Numbered from the stretch's first letter, positions 7,817-16,600 are shown. The stretch: DNA of 64,000 bases from Angelakisella sp. (GCA_020025195.1 JAHHSN010000005.1:1-64000), one strand, 5' to 3'. Numbers and translations are program-made. The notes: generated by a model not told the origin, from the letters alone.

Positions 7817-8386
7817 ATGAAGAAGAAAAGCTCCGGGTTTTGGCTTGATCTATTGGTCGTGGCGCTGGCGGTCGCGATCGGTTCGCTCCTTTTCCTGCTT
7901 CCCAAGCTGGCGCCGGGCGTCACTGTCGCCCCCGAACGGGAGGAGCCGACCCCGCCCCCCACTTTGAATACCGAGGTGCAGCAGGGAAGACTCCCCGGCT
8001 ATGAGAATGCCCCCATCAATGAGGATGGACGATATTTCCAGTACCTCTTTAACAGCTCCGTCGTCTTTTCCGAGGGGGCTGTCCCCGGTAATGTCCTTCT
8101 GGAAAACACGGTGGGCAATGTCTGTGATATGGTTGTCAGCTTTCAGCTGGAGGATGGCAAAACGGTCTATCGTTCGCCTAAACTCTCGCCGGGAGAATAT
8201 CTGGAATACGGACGCCTTCTGGAGCCGCTTCCTGTCGGGAGCTACCCGGTAAGCGTCACTATTGACGTCTACCTGCCGCCGCAGGAGCTTCCGGAGGAGG
8301 AAGTAGATCCCGAGTCCGCCGAACCTGTGCCGCAGGAGCCGATCGCCTCCTATATGGAACAGGCTACACTGACGGTTCAGAAATAG
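7817..8386 (+). CDS. Membrane-anchored extracytoplasmic protein of unknown function
   Basis: I do not recognise this 189-residue protein. ATG 7817 is preferred to ATG 7811 because GGGAGG ends only one base before the latter. It has a basic start (MKKKSSGF), one transmembrane helix (about 9-28), a Pro/Glu-rich linker (EREEPTPPPT), and then an extracytoplasmic domain with alternating beta-type strands such as FQLEDGKTVY and YPVSVTIDVYLP. A Glu/Pro-rich stretch precedes the last strand. It resembles a small Ig-like surface domain. It lies 38 bases before pncB and probably shares its transcript. Confidence 0.75.
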   Translation: MKKKSSGFWLDLLVVALAVAIGSLLFLLPKLAPGVTVAPEREEPTPPPTLNTEVQQGRLPGYENAPINEDGRYFQYLFNSSVVFSEGAVPGNVLLENTVGNVCDMVVSFQLEDGKTVYRSPKLSPGEYLEYGRLLEPLPVGSYPVSVTIDVYLPPQELPEEEVDPESAEPVPQEPIASYMEQATLTVQK

Positions 8387-8424
8387 TTTAAGCGCGGGGG
8401 CTCCCCGCCGGAAAGGATTTCCCC

Positions 8425-9885
8425 ATGAATGAATATCTGACCAGAGAACGCAATCTGACCCTTCTGACCGACTACTATGAGTACACCATGATCAACGGCT
8501 ACCTCAACGCCGGGATCGAAAAGAAAGTCGCGGTATTTGACGTCTTTTTCCGCAAGGTGCCGGAACAAGGCGGCTTCGCGATCTTCGCGGGTCTGCAGCA
8601 GATCATCGAATATATCAACTCCCTCCGCTTTACCGAGGAGGACATCGAGTACTTTAAGAAGAAGGCCTGCTTCTCCGACCGCTTCTTTGATTTCCTCAGG
8701 AACTTTAAGTTTACCTGCGACGTCTGGAGCGTCCGGGAGGGAACCCCCATCTTCCCCAATGAGCCTGTCATCACCGTCCGGGGACCTTTGGAGCAGGTGC
8801 AGATGGTGGAGACGATGCTGCTTGTCACCTTTAACTTTGAGTCGATGATCGCCACCAAGTCCAGCCGTCTGGTGCGCTCCGCCCAGGGACGCGCGGTGGT
8901 GGAATTCGGTTCCCGCCGCGCGCAGGGCTATGACGGCGCTATTCTGGGCGCCCGAGCCTCCTATATCGCGGGATGCGCCGGTACCGCCTGCACCATCGCC
9001 GACCGGATGCTGGGCGTTCCCGCCTCCGGCACCATGGCGCACAGCTGGGTGCAGGCCTTTGATAACGAGTACGACGCCTTTAAGGCCTATGCCGAGGCCT
9101 ATCCCGATAATTGCTGCCTGCTGGTCGATACCTACAACGTGGTGAAATCCGGCGTCCCCAACGCCATCCGCGTCTTCAATGACATCGTGCTGCCCAAGGG
9201 CTTCCGTCCCAAGGCCATCCGCATCGACAGCGGCGACCTTGCCTATCTCTCCAAAAAGGCGAGAAAGATGCTGGACGAGGCGGGCTTCCCGGACGTCAAG
9301 ATCATGGCGTCCAACTCTTTGGATGAGTATATCATCCGCGACCTCCTCCTGCAGGGGGCGAAGCTCGATTCCTTCGGCGTCGGTGAAAACCTCATCACCA
9401 GCAAGAACGAGCCGGTCTTCGGCGGCGTCTATAAGCTGGTGGCTGTGGAGGACAAGGAGGGCGTCCTTCAGCCCAAGATCAAGCTGAGCGAGACCGCCGA
9501 AAAAATCACCACCCCCGGCTTCAAGGAGCTTTACCGCTTCTATGGCCGGGAGAACGGCAAGGCGCTCGCGGACTATATCACGCTGGCGGACGAGGTGGTG
9601 GATGATACCAAGCCCATCACCATCTTTGACCCCAAGGACGTCTGGAAGCGCAAGACCTTCACCAATTTCCACGCCGAAAAGCTGCATGTGCAGGTCTTTA
9701 AGAACGGCGTTCAGTGCTACCAGAGCCCCTCTATTGAGGAAATCCGGGAATACTGTGCCCAGCAGCTGGAAACCCTTTGGGATGAGGTCAAGCGCTTTGA
9801 GAACCCCCACACCTACTATGTCGACCTTTCCCAGAAGCTGTGGGACGTCAAGCAGAATCTGATGGAGGAAATGAACGAAAAATAA
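8425..9885 (+). CDS. pncB: Nicotinate phosphoribosyltransferase
   Basis: The protein has 486 residues, as expected for the family. It converts nicotinate, PRPP and ATP to nicotinate mononucleotide in the NAD salvage pathway. The N-terminal LTDYYEYTMINGYL segment, VFFRKVPEQGGFAIFAGL near 40-56, GSRRAQGYDGA near 165, the SGTMAHSWVQAF stretch with its catalytic-region His near 210, and RIDSGDLAYLSKKAR near 267 are all characteristic. The start at 8425 follows a GGAAAGGA site. It is in one operon with the uridine phosphorylase gene 20 bases downstream, so nucleobase and nucleoside salvage are grouped. Confidence 0.96.
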   Translation: MNEYLTRERNLTLLTDYYEYTMINGYLNAGIEKKVAVFDVFFRKVPEQGGFAIFAGLQQIIEYINSLRFTEEDIEYFKKKACFSDRFFDFLRNFKFTCDVWSVREGTPIFPNEPVITVRGPLEQVQMVETMLLVTFNFESMIATKSSRLVRSAQGRAVVEFGSRRAQGYDGAILGARASYIAGCAGTACTIADRMLGVPASGTMAHSWVQAFDNEYDAFKAYAEAYPDNCCLLVDTYNVVKSGVPNAIRVFNDIVLPKGFRPKAIRIDSGDLAYLSKKARKMLDEAGFPDVKIMASNSLDEYIIRDLLLQGAKLDSFGVGENLITSKNEPVFGGVYKLVAVEDKEGVLQPKIKLSETAEKITTPGFKELYRFYGRENGKALADYITLADEVVDDTKPITIFDPKDVWKRKTFTNFHAEKLHVQVFKNGVQCYQSPSIEEIREYCAQQLETLWDEVKRFENPHTYYVDLSQKLWDVKQNLMEEMNEK

Positions 9886-9905
9886 ATTCTTTACGGAGGT
9901 AACGC

Positions 9906-10676
9906 ATGGAAAAGATGTATCATGTGGGCTTTGATGATACCCACGGCGCGAAATACGTGATCCTGCCCGGCGACCCCGGCCGCGTGGAGAAGATTGCGCA
10001 GTACCTTGATAACCCCCGCTTCTACTGCCAGCACCGGGAGTACACGACCTGGCTCGGCGAGGTGGAGGGCGAAACCGTCATGGTGATGTCCACCGGCATG
10101 GGCGGCCCCTCTACCGCCATCGGCGTGGAGGAGTGCTATAAGACCGGCGTCCGCACCTTTATCCGCATCGGTACTACCGGCGGCATGGCGCTCAAGGTGA
10201 TGGGCGGCGACCTCGTCATCGCGAACAGCGCCATCCGGATGGAGGGCACCACCAAGGAGTATCTTCCCATCGAGTTCCCCGCGGTGGCGGATCACGAGGT
10301 GACCTGCGCCCTGATCGAGGCGGCAAAGAAGCTGGGCGCCCGCTGGCATGTCGGCACGGTGCAGTGCAAGGACGCCTTCTATGGGCAGCATGATCCCGAC
10401 CGCCTGCCGGTCGGCCCGGAGCTTAAATACAAGTGGGACTGCTGGCTCAAAGGCGGCTGCCTTTCCTCCGAAATGGAGAGTGCGGCGCTCTATATCGTTT
10501 GTGCCACGCTGGAAGGCGCCCGCGCGGGCTGCATCCTGAATGTCTGCTGGAATCAGGAGCGCAAGAAGGCGGGACTCCCTGACCCCGAACAGCACGACAC
10601 GGCGCTCGCCTGCGAGGCGTCGGTCGAGGCCATCCGTCTCCTCATCAAGAAGGACCGCGAGGAAGCGGGGAAATAA
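9906..10676 (+). CDS. udp: Uridine phosphorylase (nucleoside phosphorylase family)
   Basis: The 256-residue protein is a PNP/UDP-family phosphorylase, which cleaves uridine with phosphate to uracil and ribose 1-phosphate. Motifs: ILPGDPGRVEKIA near 20 (phosphate binding), STGMGGPSTAI near 63, RIGTTGGM near 90 and the SSEMESAALY segment near 190 that binds the ribose. GGAGG lies just before ATG 9906. It is co-transcribed with pncB and followed by a terminator. Substrate could be another pyrimidine nucleoside. Confidence 0.92.
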   Translation: MEKMYHVGFDDTHGAKYVILPGDPGRVEKIAQYLDNPRFYCQHREYTTWLGEVEGETVMVMSTGMGGPSTAIGVEECYKTGVRTFIRIGTTGGMALKVMGGDLVIANSAIRMEGTTKEYLPIEFPAVADHEVTCALIEAAKKLGARWHVGTVQCKDAFYGQHDPDRLPVGPELKYKWDCWLKGGCLSSEMESAALYIVCATLEGARAGCILNVCWNQERKKAGLPDPEQHDTALACEASVEAIRLLIKKDREEAGK

Positions 10677-10687
10677 GGAAAACGTCA

Positions 10688-10715
10688 AGGGGACTGCCGC
10701 GGGCGGTCCCTTTTT
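10688..10715 (+). terminator. Terminator between udp and idi
   Basis: GGGACTGCC pairs with GGCGGTCCC and is followed by TTTTT. Confidence 0.8.
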
Positions 10716-10736
10716 CTCAGGAAGGAGAAATGCCCC

Positions 10737-11258
10737 ATGCCGGAACGTGACAGCGGGCTTATTCTGGTGGACCTTGCCGACCGGGAGATCGGTACGGCGG
10801 GGAAGGAGGAAGCCCACGCCGGGCCCCATCTTCACCGCGCCTTTTCGGTCTTTCTTATAAGCCCTGACAAAAAGAAAATCCTCCTCCAGAAGCGGGCGGC
10901 GGGGAAGTACCATTCCGGAGGGCTTTGGGCCAATGCCTGCTGCTCCCACCCGCGGGCGGGGGAAGCGCTGCTGCCCTCTGCCGAGGCGCGCCTTGCCGAG
11001 GAGCTGGGAATGACCTGCCCCTTGAGGGAGATCGGGCATTTTGTCTATGAGGCGACTTTCCCTGACGGCGTCGCGGAGTATGAATACGACCATGTCCTTT
11101 TGGGATTTTATGAGGGGAAGCTGACCCCCGATCCCGAGGAGATCGAGGAACTTCGCTGGGTGGAGCTTTCCGCTCTTTCGGAGGAGCTTCTCCGGGCGCC
11201 GGAACGCTTCGCCGTCTGGTTCAGAACCGCATTCCCGATGCTGCTGGAGGCACTTTAA
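10737..11258 (+). CDS. idi: Isopentenyl-diphosphate delta-isomerase, type 1
   Basis: The 173-residue Nudix-fold enzyme interconverts IPP and DMAPP for isoprenoid synthesis. It has HRAFSVFL near 33, the catalytic cysteine motif NACCSHP near 66-72, the reduced Nudix signature with RLAEELGM near 85-92, and the metal/catalytic glutamates in EYEYDHVLLG near 114-116. AGGAAGGAG precedes ATG 10737. A terminator separates it from udp, so it may depend on read-through or a promoter I did not identify. Type 1 enzymes are less common than type 2 in Firmicutes, but the motifs are clear. Confidence 0.93.
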   Translation: MPERDSGLILVDLADREIGTAGKEEAHAGPHLHRAFSVFLISPDKKKILLQKRAAGKYHSGGLWANACCSHPRAGEALLPSAEARLAEELGMTCPLREIGHFVYEATFPDGVAEYEYDHVLLGFYEGKLTPDPEEIEELRWVELSALSEELLRAPERFAVWFRTAFPMLLEAL

Positions 11259-11281
11259 GGGGACGGAAGGCTCTCTTTTTC

Positions 11282-11311
11282 TTGACAGACCCTTCTCCCT
11301 TATGCTATCCT
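11282..11311 (+). promoter_or_regulatory. Promoter of the B12 uptake operon
   Basis: A consensus TTGACA, 18 bases, and TATCCT with an extended TGC, upstream of the riboswitch. Confidence 0.75.
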
Positions 11312-11369
11312 TAAACTCGGCAGAACGGCAGTTTTCCGTTCTCTGTCCAATAAAACAAAATATCGTCGC

Positions 11370-11585
11370 GGATCGGCGCTCCCCATTAGTCGGGAGCCGG
11401 GAAACAGGTGTAAGTCCTGTGCGATCTCGTCGCTGTGAATGGGGAGTCTTTTCCTCGTGACCCACTGGAAGCATCCGGGAAGGGGAGGGAAGGGCAGGGA
11501 TCCTGAGCCAGAAGACCGGCCGAACCCGCGGTGCCAAAACGCCACGAGGAATTGGTGAACGCACAGATAATAAGCTGGGAGATAG
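11370..11585 (+). promoter_or_regulatory. Cobalamin riboswitch
   Basis: The leader contains the conserved GGGAAACAGGTGTAAGTCC-type element (near 11398-11416), an ACCCACTGG element near 11459 matching the conserved CCACTG, and the B12 box GAGCCAGAAGACCGGCC at about 11506-11522, in the expected order. Cobalamin riboswitches bind adenosyl- or hydroxo-cobalamin and turn off B12 uptake and synthesis genes. The two following genes fit that regulation. Outer boundaries are approximate. Confidence 0.93.
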
Positions 11586-11603
11586 GCTTCCGGCTTTTAT
11601 AAA

Positions 11604-11642
11604 GTGCCGCTTTCCCTTTTGGAGGAGCGGCTTAAATTTTTT
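11604..11642 (+). terminator. Riboswitch-controlled terminator
   Basis: GCCGCT pairs with AGCGGC around a loop that includes TTTGGAGG, followed by TTAAATTTTTT. It lies between the aptamer and the first start codon, so it is the likely expression platform: bound cobalamin should favour this hairpin. Confidence 0.75.
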
Positions 11643-11652
11643 AGGAGGAACT

Positions 11653-12051
11653 ATGAAAAAGAACCAAAAAATCATAATCGCACTGGCGGCGGCAGTCGTC
11701 ATCATTGCCGGTATTTTTATTGGTGTACATGTTGCCAATAAGCCGGAGACCGTCGAGGGCGCCAAGGCGATCGACGTCGTGGTCATGTTCGAGGACGAGA
11801 CCACCAAGGAGCACAACATCAAGACCGATGCCGAATTCCTGCGGGAAGCGTTGGAGGAAGAAAAGATGATCTCCGGCACGGAATCGGAATTCGGCCTTTT
11901 TGTTACTGAGGTGGACGGTGTCAAAGCCGATGACAGCAAGCAGCAGTGGTGGTGCTTCCTCAAGGACGGCGAGATGCTGAATACCGGAGTGGATTCCACG
12001 CCCATCGCGGACGGCGACCACTATGAGATCGTCCTGACGACCGGCTACTGA
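11653..12051 (+). CDS. Membrane-anchored DUF4430 (transcobalamin-like) protein
   Basis: The protein has 132 residues: a basic start, one transmembrane helix (about 6-26), and a single extracytoplasmic DUF4430-type domain (about 38-132). The domain shows the typical order: a strand with VVVMFEDETT, FLREALEEE, a central TEVDGV, QQWWCFLKDGEMLNTGVD and YEIVLTTGY at the end. DUF4430 is related to the C-terminal domain of eukaryotic transcobalamin and intrinsic factor. Being under a cobalamin riboswitch and directly before an ECF S component, it is probably a surface corrinoid-binding helper. There is no lipobox cysteine; anchoring is by the uncleaved helix. AGGAGG precedes ATG 11653. Confidence 0.88.
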   Translation: MKKNQKIIIALAAAVVIIAGIFIGVHVANKPETVEGAKAIDVVVMFEDETTKEHNIKTDAEFLREALEEEKMISGTESEFGLFVTEVDGVKADDSKQQWWCFLKDGEMLNTGVDSTPIADGDHYEIVLTTGY

Positions 12052-12052
12052 G

Positions 12053-12565
12053 TTGGCGGTGAAGGGCAAACTGAAGACCCGGGACATCGTCCTCACGGCG
12101 ATGCTGGCGGCGCTGCTCATCGCTTCCAAGGAGATCCTCTCCTTCCTGCCCAATATCGAGCTGGTTACGCTGCTCATCATCCTTTATACGCTGCACTTCC
12201 CCCGGCTCACCCCCTATATCATCTATATCTTTGTCGGGGTGCAGTGCTGCATCTATGGCCTCCACGTCTGGGTCTATATGTACCTCTACATCTGGATCCT
12301 GCTCTATTTCGTCGTGAGAGCCCTCCGAAAGTTCTCCGCCCATATGCTTTGGGTGGTGGTCTCCACGCTCTTCGGACTCCTGTTCGGCCTGCTCTGCTCA
12401 CCCGTCTATCTTTTTATAGGCGGCTGGAGCATGGCGTTCAGCTGGTTCGTATCGGGCATCCCCTTTGACATCATACATGCCATCGGGAATTGTGTGGCAG
12501 CGCTGGTGCTGTTTGTCCCGCTGGATAAGCTGTTTACCAAGATCAAGGAAATGAAGACGGTGTAA
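12053..12565 (+). CDS. ECF transporter S component, probably for cobalamin
   Basis: The protein has 170 residues and about six hydrophobic helices (such as IVLTAMLAALLIASKEIL near 11-28 and a WMAFSWF-like helix near 124), the usual size and layout of an S component. S components bind a vitamin and dock on a shared EcfA/A'/T module, which is not encoded here. The start is ambiguous: TTG 12053 or GTG 12059. Both overlap or abut the stop of the DUF4430 gene, so translation is probably coupled. Cobalamin specificity is inferred from the riboswitch; sequence alone does not show it. Confidence 0.82.
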   Translation: MAVKGKLKTRDIVLTAMLAALLIASKEILSFLPNIELVTLLIILYTLHFPRLTPYIIYIFVGVQCCIYGLHVWVYMYLYIWILLYFVVRALRKFSAHMLWVVVSTLFGLLFGLLCSPVYLFIGGWSMAFSWFVSGIPFDIIHAIGNCVAALVLFVPLDKLFTKIKEMKTV

Positions 12566-12587
12566 TCCTTATAAAACCAAAAGAGAA

Positions 12588-12622
12588 AGAGCCCGGGGAT
12601 ATTTCCCCGGGCTCTTTCTCTT
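12588..12622. terminator. Bidirectional terminator of the B12 operon and the M20 gene
   Basis: AAAGAGCCCGGGG pairs with CCCCGGGCTCTTT with A/T runs on both sides. Confidence 0.85.
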
Positions 12623-12653
12623 CATAAGGAGACTAACATATTAGAGGCAAATC

Positions 12654-13835
12654 TTATTTTTCCAGTTCCTTAAGGGAGAGGAGGGTCATAGCATAGATTT
12701 TGGTTCGGTCAAAGAGAGACTGCACAACGGCATATTCCTTGCGGTTGTGGTTAAACTCACCGATGACGCCGCAGGAGCAGAGCGCGGGGATGCCGGCACG
12801 AACGATGGAGCCGGTATCGGAGGCGCCGCCAAGAGTAATCTGGCCGAAGGGCTCAAAGCCGTTGTCGGTCGCGGTCTTGTTGACCAGGCCCAGCAGGGCA
12901 AGGATCTGATCGTTGGGTTCGAACTCATGCAGCTTTGCCATCTGGAGCTCATACTCGGTGGTAGTCCCCTCCACATAAATGCGCTTCATGATGCTGTCAA
13001 CGGTTTCGCGGATGCGTTTGCCCTCCGCCTCGTTGGTGATGCGCACGTCCACTGCAAACTTGCAGAGATCGGGGATGGAGGAGGAGTTGCCCTCCCGACC
13101 GCCGTTGATGATGCTGACGGTCACGCTGGTGCCTTTATCCAGATTGGTGAGAGGAATAATGTCATGCAGCTTGGCAATCGCCTCATGTACGGCGTTGTGG
13201 CCCTTGGTGAACTCATTGCCGGCATGGCCGCCTTTGCCGTGTACGGTGGCCAAGAAGGTGTACTGAGTCTTTCTGCCGACACAGAGACTGTTGGTGATGT
13301 GACCGGTCTCCATGTTGAAGGCGCAGATGGCGTTGCGGCTTTCCTCGGTAAAGAGAAGATCGACGTCGGTATCAACGTGGTCGCCCTCTTCCTCGCCGGC
13401 GAACATAAACTTGATGGGACGCTCGTTCCAGCCGATGGCGTTAAGAGCCTTGGCGACATAGAGCGCGATGGTGACGCCGCCCTTCATATCCAGAACGCCG
13501 GGGCCGTAGGCCTTGCCGTCCTCAATGTAGAAGGGGTTCTCCTTGCCGAAGCTGCCCTTGGCATGGACGGTGTCGAGGTGACCGCCGAAGATAACGGGCT
13601 TGCCGGGACGGTCTTCGCCGAGGATGCCAAGCAGTACGCTGCAGCGGTCGGGGCGGGAAGGCTCGGTCCAGCAGCGGAAGCCTTCGGCTTCCATCAGGGA
13701 GCGGAGGTAGGCCTGAACCTTTTCGACATTTTCCTTTTCTAGGAAGCTGCCCTCCAGATTGACAAGATTCTTCCAGGTCTCAATCATTTCTTCCTGATGA
13801 GAATCAATATACTCGATAATTGCTTTAGTATTCAT
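12654..13835 (-). CDS. M20 family metallopeptidase
   Basis: The protein has 393 residues from ATG 13835. GTG 13847 is rejected because it overlaps the AGGAG site. Two-zinc M20 motifs are present: GGHLDTVHAKG (His 86), GVLDMKGG (Asp 116, bridging) and GEEEGD (Glu 148/149, catalytic and ligand), with a dimerisation/lid domain between about 180 and 300 and a final SDTGSIVRAGIPALCS stretch. M20 enzymes hydrolyse dipeptides or N-acyl/carbamoyl amino acids. It is the last gene of the dpaL-yfcC-M20 set, so it probably releases the amino acid degraded by the upstream enzymes. Exact substrate unknown; YgeY plays a similar neighbour role in E. coli. Confidence 0.88.
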   Translation of the reverse strand: MNTKAIIEYIDSHQEEMIETWKNLVNLEGSFLEKENVEKVQAYLRSLMEAEGFRCWTEPSRPDRCSVLLGILGEDRPGKPVIFGGHLDTVHAKGSFGKENPFYIEDGKAYGPGVLDMKGGVTIALYVAKALNAIGWNERPIKFMFAGEEEGDHVDTDVDLLFTEESRNAICAFNMETGHITNSLCVGRKTQYTFLATVHGKGGHAGNEFTKGHNAVHEAIAKLHDIIPLTNLDKGTSVTVSIINGGREGNSSSIPDLCKFAVDVRITNEAEGKRIRETVDSIMKRIYVEGTTTEYELQMAKLHEFEPNDQILALLGLVNKTATDNGFEPFGQITLGGASDTGSIVRAGIPALCSCGVIGEFNHNRKEYAVVQSLFDRTKIYAMTLLSLKELEK

Positions 13836-13867
13836 GATAGTACGCACTCCTATTCAGATGAATCGTT

Positions 13868-15277
13868 TTAGAACGGACCGAACTGAATTGCCTGAGCGAT
13901 AAGCAAAAATGCAATCGCAGCGATATACCAGATGCACAGAAGAGGGAAATAAAAGCGTGCCCACTTGTTCCACGGGATGCCGGTGATGCCAAGGCAAGCT
14001 CCCTGAACACCGTTGGTCGGCCAAAACATATTGGTGAAGCCATCGCCGAACTGGTAGGCAAGAACCGCAGTCTGACGAGTGATGCCGCAAAGGTCAGCCA
14101 AAGGAGAAAGCAAGGGGAACAGCATAACAGCTTTGCCGCTGCCGGAAGAAACGAAGAAATTAAGGATAGTGACGGCCAGAAGAACGCCGACAATGGTCAG
14201 CTGAGAGGGGAGCTTATTCAGCATGCCAGCCATTCCATGTACAATGGTATCAATAATATTGCCTTCGGTCATAACCACATAAGTGGCACGGGCAAGGGTA
14301 ATGAAAACGACACCGGCCATGGTTTCTTTACAGCCATCGATAAAGGTAACGCAAATCTGGCGGGTTCCCATTCCGGAGATAAAGCCTGCACCGATTCCCA
14401 TGAGAAGGAACATACCAGTCATCTCCGGCATATCCCAATGGAATGCAATGATGCCAACCATAGCACTTACAAAAACAATTACGGCATAAATGCCGGCGGC
14501 TTTCTGGCGGCCTGTGAGCGTCTGATTGTTTTCTTTTCCTAAGAATTCAGCACGCTTGGCGGCGTCTGCCATGTACATGCTGGAATAGGAGGGATCCTTC
14601 TGTACCTTTCGCGCATAATTCATGACATAAATGATGCCAAGCAAAAGCACGACAAACAGTACAACGATGCGGAACTGCCAACCGGAATAAAGCGGAAGAT
14701 CGCAGACCTTTTGGCCGATTGCAACGGTGAACGGGTTGGAAATCGCACCGGTAAAACCAGCAGCAGAGCCGAGGACGACAGTAGCCATGGTGGTGATAGA
14801 GTCAAATCCCAAGCGGAACATCAGAGGCATTACAATCGGTATATATATCATGCAAAGCTCCGGCGTACCGATGAAGTTATCGATGAGGGCGAACACCGTC
14901 ATTAAAACGGGGATAACCCAAATTCCTTTACCCTCCATCTTTCGGGCAAGCGCACTCATTGCAGCATCAATGACGCCAATTTTCCGCAGAAGGATAATAG
15001 AACCGCTGGAGAAAAGTGTAAGGGCCAAGATGGATGCAGAACCTTTAAAACCGTTGGAAATAGAAGTCAGAACCCCCATGGGTGTTACAGGAGAAGAATC
15101 AGTGTATTCAAAACTATTGGGATCAACTACAGTTGTTCCAGTTTCGTTTTCAACACGATTATAGTTACCGGCTGGGATGATATAGGTCAGAAGCGCAACA
15201 AACAGCAGACAGCAAAACAGAATTGCTACCGTATGCGGCATCTGAATCCCTTTTTTCTTTTTTTCCATTTTTTCCAC
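13868..15277 (-). CDS. YfcC-family anaerobic carrier (DcuC-like superfamily)
   Basis: The protein has 469 residues and about twelve hydrophobic segments. The start (MEKMEKKKKGIQMPHTVAIL) and the TYIIPAGNYNRVE, SSGSIILLRKIGVIDA, LIDNFIGTPEL, GSAAGFTGAISNPFTVAIGQ and PTNGVQGACLG segments match the YfcC branch of the C4-dicarboxylate carrier superfamily. Members move peptides, amino acids or dicarboxylates; some are arginine/peptide related. GAGAGGTGG lies five bases before ATG 15277. It sits between dpaL and the M20 peptidase, so it is likely to import the amino acid, peptide or acylated substrate for this cluster. Confidence 0.88.
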   Translation of the reverse strand: MEKMEKKKKGIQMPHTVAILFCCLLFVALLTYIIPAGNYNRVENETGTTVVDPNSFEYTDSSPVTPMGVLTSISNGFKGSASILALTLFSSGSIILLRKIGVIDAAMSALARKMEGKGIWVIPVLMTVFALIDNFIGTPELCMIYIPIVMPLMFRLGFDSITTMATVVLGSAAGFTGAISNPFTVAIGQKVCDLPLYSGWQFRIVVLFVVLLLGIIYVMNYARKVQKDPSYSSMYMADAAKRAEFLGKENNQTLTGRQKAAGIYAVIVFVSAMVGIIAFHWDMPEMTGMFLLMGIGAGFISGMGTRQICVTFIDGCKETMAGVVFITLARATYVVMTEGNIIDTIVHGMAGMLNKLPSQLTIVGVLLAVTILNFFVSSGSGKAVMLFPLLSPLADLCGITRQTAVLAYQFGDGFTNMFWPTNGVQGACLGITGIPWNKWARFYFPLLCIWYIAAIAFLLIAQAIQFGPF

Positions 15278-15341
15278 CTCTCATTTTTTATCACTGAATA
15301 GTGCTTAGGGAAAATAAAAATATATTTAAGTTTGAATGCCG

Positions 15342-16571
15342 TCAGTCCGGCATTGCAAACAGTCCCTCATGTACAATTTTGTTGTAATGGACGGGATCGG
15401 TGTCACCCTCGGTGCTGAAAAGCAGAACGACCGAGTTTTCATCCAGTCCCATCTCCCGGCGCAGCTCGGCGTATTCCGGCTTTCCGGCGGCCACACCGAA
15501 GAAGCCGGTGGTTGCGGCGCCGCTTTCTCCGGAAATGACCTGTGGATCACCGGCACAAGGCGCGCCCAGAAGCCGCATCCCATAGGCCGCGACAAAGTCG
15601 GGACAGGTGTAGTAGGCGTCAGCGAAGTCCCGGAGGATCGGCCAGGTAATGCCGCAGGGTTCACCGCAGTTGAGCCCCGCCATGATGGTTTCTCCGCTGC
15701 CGGTGGCGGCGTGGGGAGCTCCGTCGGCCACCTCCGCGGAGCGGTAGATGCAGGCGACGGTTTCCGGTTCCACGATGCCGAAGAACGGACGGTTGTCCTC
15801 ATAGCGGTTGGCGAGATAGCCGAGCACACCGCCTGACATGGCGCCGACGCCCGCCTGCAGGAACACATGGGTGGGACGCTCCACGCCATCCGCCTTTATC
15901 TGCTCTGCGGCCTCTGCGGCCATGGTGGTATAACCCTGAACGATCCAAAGGGGAACCTCTTCGTAGCCGTCCCAGCTGGTGTCCTGCACCAGGAACCAGC
16001 CGTTCTTTTCGGCCATTTCGGCGGCATATCGGACCGCGTCGTCATAGCCGACGTCCAGAATCCGAACGTTGGACTTTCTGCCGATGCCGCGGATCGCTTC
16101 GGCACGCAGCTCGGAGGAGCCCTTCGGCATATAAACATGAGTCTCACAGCCCAGCTGATCGGCCGCCCAGGCAATTCCCTTACCGTGGTTGCCGTCTGTC
16201 GCGGTCACAAAGACCATGCTCTGAAGCTTTTCGTGAAGCTCCGGCTTCTGCAGATCGCTGAACACGATCTTTTCGGGATCAAGCCCAAGCTCCCGGCAGA
16301 CGACCTTGGTCAGCGCGTAAAGACCGCCGAGCCCCTTGAACGCGTTGAGTCCGAAACGCTTGGATTCATCCTTGACGTAAACCGCGCGAACGTTGAGCAT
16401 CTTCGCAAGACCATCCAAGCGCACCAGAGGGGTGGGCTGGTAGGTTGGCAGAGCCTTGTGCAGACGCTCTGCATTTTTCACAGCGTCCGGTGTCAGGAAT
16501 TCCGGGCCGTGACCGGTGCTGCGATGCTTGTTAAGGATAGCGTGCAGCCATGGCACGTTGTGCTCTTTCAT
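15342..16571 (-). CDS. dpaL: Diaminopropionate ammonia-lyase
   Basis: The 409-residue fold-type II PLP enzyme cleaves 2,3-diaminopropionate to pyruvate and two ammonia. The PLP lysine is K79 in RFGLNAFKGLGG; TDGNHGKGIAWAA near 155 and GVGAMSGGVLGYL near 258 bind the cofactor phosphate and substrate. The TPLVRLDGLAKMLNV N-terminal segment is characteristic of the family (YgeX). It is the first gene of the minus-strand set with yfcC and the M20 gene. The AGGAGG site lies seven bases before ATG 16571. Its promoter carries an operator-like palindrome over the -35 box. Confidence 0.93.
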   Translation of the reverse strand: MKEHNVPWLHAILNKHRSTGHGPEFLTPDAVKNAERLHKALPTYQPTPLVRLDGLAKMLNVRAVYVKDESKRFGLNAFKGLGGLYALTKVVCRELGLDPEKIVFSDLQKPELHEKLQSMVFVTATDGNHGKGIAWAADQLGCETHVYMPKGSSELRAEAIRGIGRKSNVRILDVGYDDAVRYAAEMAEKNGWFLVQDTSWDGYEEVPLWIVQGYTTMAAEAAEQIKADGVERPTHVFLQAGVGAMSGGVLGYLANRYEDNRPFFGIVEPETVACIYRSAEVADGAPHAATGSGETIMAGLNCGEPCGITWPILRDFADAYYTCPDFVAAYGMRLLGAPCAGDPQVISGESGAATTGFFGVAAGKPEYAELRREMGLDENSVVLLFSTEGDTDPVHYNKIVHEGLFAMPD

Positions 16572-16587
16572 GTTGGAACCTCCTACG

Positions 16588-16600
16588 ATATGCGATATAT
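16588..16600. promoter_or_regulatory. Operator-like site 1 (dpaL leader)
   Basis: ATATGCGATATAT lies between the dpaL -10 and its ribosome binding site. The same motif occurs at three other places in this cluster. Confidence 0.6.
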
